From: Mycteria americana
Taxonomy: Eukaryota; Chordata; Aves; Ciconiiformes; Ciconiidae
Assembly: GCF_035582795.1 (NCBI RefSeq)
Contig: NW_027445626.1
Location: 1,116,001 to 1,180,000, forward strand
Length of the DNA stretch: 64,000 nt
Direction: 5' to 3'
The number at the start of each line of letters is the position of its first letter. Position 1 is the first letter of the stretch. A program made the position numbers and the translations under genes. Shown here piece after piece: positions 60,440-64,000 of the stretch. Under the pieces are notes generated by a model. The model was not told the DNA's origin and ran no database searches. It saw only the letters and a program-made list of their open reading frames with translations.

Positions 60440-60625
60440 ATCCCCAATCCCAAATCCTTGGTGTCCCTCAAGGACCAGAGAACCCCAAGACCTTGGTGTC
60501 CCTCAAACCCCAAACCACAAGACCTTGGTGTCCTTTAGGGACCATCAATGACTACCCCAAACCCCAAGACCTTGATGTCCCTCAAACCTCAAGACCTTGC
60601 TGTCCCTCAAATACCAGAGATCATC
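60440..60625 (+). repeat. Minisatellite with CCCCAAGACCTTGGTGTCCC core
   Basis: The core AAGACCTTGGTGTCCCTCAA recurs about five times with alternating spacers (AGGGACCA, ACCAGAGA). Confidence 0.85.
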
Positions 60626-60904
60626 TTCCCCATTCCCCCCATTCCCGACATGTTGGGGGGGTGCTGGTGGCCTATCTCAGCACTTCGTTTCTGCACTACC
60701 CCCACCAGAGAGGACCACAGGCTGTCCCACTGCTGGGGGGCTTAATTCACCCTGGGCTTTAATTGCCCCCACCTGAAAAACCCCAGCAGCAAGAAGGCCT
60801 GTGGCCACAAGATCAAGTGGTGGGCCTGGCAGCTCCGTCAGCCCCCCCCGCAGTGGGGGGACCTCCCCAGCCAGGTAGGGTGGGGTGTCCCCCTCTTCTA
60901 CCCC

Positions 60905-61640
60905 CATGTTTGTACCCCCATTTATAGCCCCCCCATTTATTGCCCCCCATTTTTAGCCCCCCTATTTATTGCCCCCCCTTTTTAGCCCCTCATTTTTCAT
61001 CCCCAATTATAACCCCCTCATTTATCACCCTGATTTATACCCCCCAAATTATAGCCCCTGTTTATCCCCCCCATATATACCCCCTGTTTATACCCACCAT
61101 CTATTACCCTCCCCATATATATCCTCCTATATACCCCCATATATACCTCTCCCTCTATATTGTCTATATACCTCCATATACACCCCTCCCCATATACACC
61201 CCTCCCCATATGGACCACTTCCCATAAATACCTCCCCCATTTATAACCCCGATTTACAACCCCCTTTTTAACCCCCCCATTTAAACCCCCATTTACACCC
61301 CTCCCCATATATCCCTCCTATGTACCCCTCCCCATAAATACCACCCATTTATACCCCCCTTTTTAACCCCCCATTTATAACCCTATTTACAACCATCCCC
61401 ATATATACCTACTGTATATACCCACATTTATATATGCCCCTATATAACACCTTATAGATATAGTCTCAATATATACCCGTGTATATAACCCCATATACAT
61501 ATACTTTCCATATATACCGCCTATATATACCCCCCTATATATACTCTCCATATATAAACCCTTATAGTTTCCACATATCCCCCTCCCCATATATACACCT
61601 CCCCTTACATAGCCCCTATATATACCCCCATTTACCCCCA
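60905..61640 (+). repeat. C-run/ATTTATA tandem repeat
   Basis: Short units of about 10-12 bases of the form CCCCCATTTATA drift into CCCCATATATA. The minus strand carries many G runs of 4-7 spaced by A/T-rich loops. Confidence 0.9.
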
Positions 61641-61749
61641 GTCCTGTCCCACAGGGGAGGTGGAGGTAATGGGGGGGACCCCCTGGTGGGGGTGCTGCCA
61701 GGTGAGAGTTTATGGGGTCCCTCGGGGGGGGTGGGGGGAGCACCCCCAT

Positions 61750-62640
61750 GGACCCCCCCACGTTGCTCTTTGGAGTCACCAAATTACCCCCAGGGACCCC
61801 AAATTAGCCCTAGGGATGCCCAAAATGCCCCAGGGACTCCAAAACTGCCCCAGGGAAACACAAACTACCCCAGGGTCCTCTCAACATATACCAGGAACCC
61901 AAAAATTAACCCCAGGGACTCCAGAAGTGCCCCTGGGACCCCCCAAATTTCCCAAGGGATCCCCAGCTTCCCCAGGGAATCCCCAAACTACCCCCAAGGA
62001 CCCCCAACATCCCCAGGGACCCACAAACTGCCCCCAAGCACCCCAAATTACCCCCAGGGACCCCAAAACTGCCACAGGGACCACAAAACTGCCCCTAAAG
62101 CCCTTTGAACTATCTTCAGGGATCCCCAAAACTACCCCAGGGACCCCCAAACAGTCCCTAAGGTCCGTTGAGTTGCTTCCAGGGACCCTACATTAGCCCA
62201 GGGTCTCACAAAAACACCCTAAGCCCCCTCGACCTACCCCCAGGGACCCACCAACTGGCCCAGGAGCCCCAAAGTGCCCCAGGGACCACACAATTGCAAA
62301 GGGACTCCAAAACTACCCCCAGTGACAAGCAAACTGCCTCAGGGACCCCCAAATTACACCCACAGACCTCCCCAAACTGCCCCAGGGACCCCAAAACTGC
62401 CATGGAACCCCCCAGCTTCCCCAGTGACTCCCAACATCTCCAGGGAGCCCCAGATTACACCAAACTACCCCAGAGATCCCACAAACTGCCCCCAGGGACT
62501 TGCAGATTAGTCTCAGAGACACCCTAAACTGCACCAGGGACCCCCAACGTCCCCAGGGACACCAAACTTCCCCTAGGAATCCCAACAGATACCCAACTGC
62601 CCCAGGGATGCCCAGAATTACCACAGGGCCTCCACAAATC
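61750..62640 (+). repeat. About 20-bp minisatellite (CCCCAGGGAC core)
   Basis: More than 40 diverged units of about 20-21 bases, typically CCCCAGGGACCCCAAAACTG. Units vary by substitution more than by length. Confidence 0.92.
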
Positions 62641-62740
62641 ACCCCCCAACATCCCCCAAATCCTATCGCCCCTATATCCCCCCCTCCTCCACCTGCTAAA
62701 GAACCCATCCCCAACTAGCCCCCACCCTACCCCCCGGATC

Positions 62741-62850
62741 CCCATCCTCCCCCATAAGCAGTGACTGGGAGGAAGACCCCAAAGATGAAGATTTATGGGT
62801 GGAGCTGAAAAGGCTGCGGGAAATGAAGTTGGAGGTCACAGGGACGTTTT
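62741..62850 (+). other. Possible coding exon of unknown family
   Basis: After a pyrimidine-rich stretch ending AAGCAG, the frame DWEEDPKDEDLWVELKRLRE continues MKLEVTG. The acidic, helix-prone composition is unlike the flanking repeats. No partner exon is found. Confidence 0.2.
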
Positions 62851-64000
62851 GGGGAGACCCACACAGTATTGAACCATCTCCGTCCTCTTGCTGGGCTCAG
62901 TGTCTGTACTGGGGGAACATCCAGACCTGCATGGGCTCACACATGCCCACACCCTGGCAGACGCCAGAGCAGGGCTGTCTGCAAACCCTCATGGGGGCCA
63001 TGGCCAAGGCAGGGAAGGGGTCGGGTGCTGGGGTGGGCAGTCAAAGCTGGGTGGCTGCAGGGGAATGAGGCACTGAGGTCGCTTGTGGGAACTGTGCCGG
63101 GAGGATGTTTCCCCAGCCCTGAATGCACCCTGTCCCAAGTTGGTGTTTGCACAGCAGAGGTCTAGGGCCACATGTGGGGATGCAGGTGTGGGCCAGCCCA
63201 GGGACAGGGACAGGGATCTCAACAAAAGCCACGATGCTCCAAGAACCTCCCACACTGATGGAAACCCTAAATTGCCCTCAATCCCCAGCCAGGCACGGCT
63301 GTCACCCCAGTCAGTGCGATTGCTGTGGAGACCCAAGAGACATGCTGGGCTGGGAGGTGCAGGGCAGCCAGGACTGACCCCAGCACTCCCAGGAACCTCT
63401 CTGCAGCCACAGCAGCTCTCCACAGCTGGGACAAGACTCGCTGATGCTCTCTCCATGGCCAGGGGTCTCTTGAGGTTGTAGCCACTGGCACTGCCTGCTG
63501 GGAACCCCAGACCTAGTTCTGAGCCCCAGTGCCCTGCACCACAGCTCTTAGCACCTCCCTTCCCATGCCACCATCCTCTCTCAGGAGCACCACCAAGGGC
63601 ATTACTCCCTGACCAGGTATGCAGAGGAGCTGCTGGAGGTCTTCTCTGCTCACCCTTTCTGACCAAAACCCTGCCTCAGTGTCAGCCCACAGGCACCACC
63701 ACATTCCCTCTGTGTTAGGTGCTGGGTGTCTCCACATGCCCTCCTCTGAGCCCAGGCAGGGACCCCCAGGGTGTCTCTCTGCTCACAGCTGGCCACAATG
63801 CCTGGCTGTGCAGTCACAGGGGATCCTGGTGTTGCCACACTTGGAGAGAAGGTTGTGGTTGTCCTTGCTTACAGTAGGCATGAGGGTGTGTCTGGCAGTC
63901 AGGAAGGAAAGACAAGGACAAGAGACAATGTGGACAAGAAGCAGGCAAGGAAATTTCAAATGAGGTTTAAGGAAAAAATGCATACATTTATAGTTGATTA
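62851..64000. other. Terminal region, no gene seen
   Basis: Ordinary GC-moderate sequence with no feature that I can support. Confidence 0.4.

Noticed and set aside
60905-62640. CRISPR-like or coding repeats
   Set aside because: Units are short, diverged and contiguous without unique spacers, and the context is a bird genome. They are minisatellites.

Overview
This is vertebrate nuclear DNA, almost certainly from a bird. The main signs are CR1 LINEs, one with a recent 3' end in the avian 8-bp GATTCTGT style, an avian ERVL-type solo LTR, and olfactory receptors (ORs) of the bird-expanded OR14-like type. No species can be named. ORs, scavenger-receptor cysteine-rich (SRCR) receptors and tRNA genes together recall chicken chromosome 16, the MHC chromosome, where OR and SRCR families have been mapped. 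That placement is inference.

The window is dominated by a very large inverted repeat. The left arm runs from base 1 (cut by the window edge) to about 14270. The right arm, in reverse orientation, runs from about 35882 to at least 49160. Each arm carries, from outside inward: the 3' end of an SRCR receptor gene, a tRNA-Ala gene, tRNA-Ser-like and tRNA-Phe-like relics, a solo LTR inserted in a CR1 fragment, a purine/pyrimidine tract of about 1.9 kb that switches strand, and an OR pseudogene. By eye the arms are about 98% identical in coding exons. They differ by several private indels, so they are not an assembly mirror.

The 21.6 kb spacer (14271-35881) holds a 5'-truncated but largely open CR1, two OR14-like genes in direct tandem (19.9 and 26.3 kb), an OR pseudogene (27.7-28.6 kb), another OR with one frameshift (32.5-33.5 kb), older CR1 pieces, a degenerate telomere-like CCCTAA stretch (29.8-30.2 kb) and a diverged minisatellite of about 64 bp.

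The right SRCR gene is complete on the minus strand (58881 to 46278). Seventeen coding exons, all joined in phase 1, give a predicted 1242-residue type I membrane protein. It has a signal peptide, nine SRCR domains, a stalk, one membrane helix and a long tyrosine-bearing tail like those of the CD163/WC1 family. The left copy shows only its stalk, membrane and tail exons. The two genes point at each other, tail to tail, across the spacer. Beyond 59.9 kb lie four successive tandem-repeat families, the first being the same 64-bp family found in the spacer, in opposite orientation. The last 1.2 kb holds nothing recognisable apart from one weak exon candidate.
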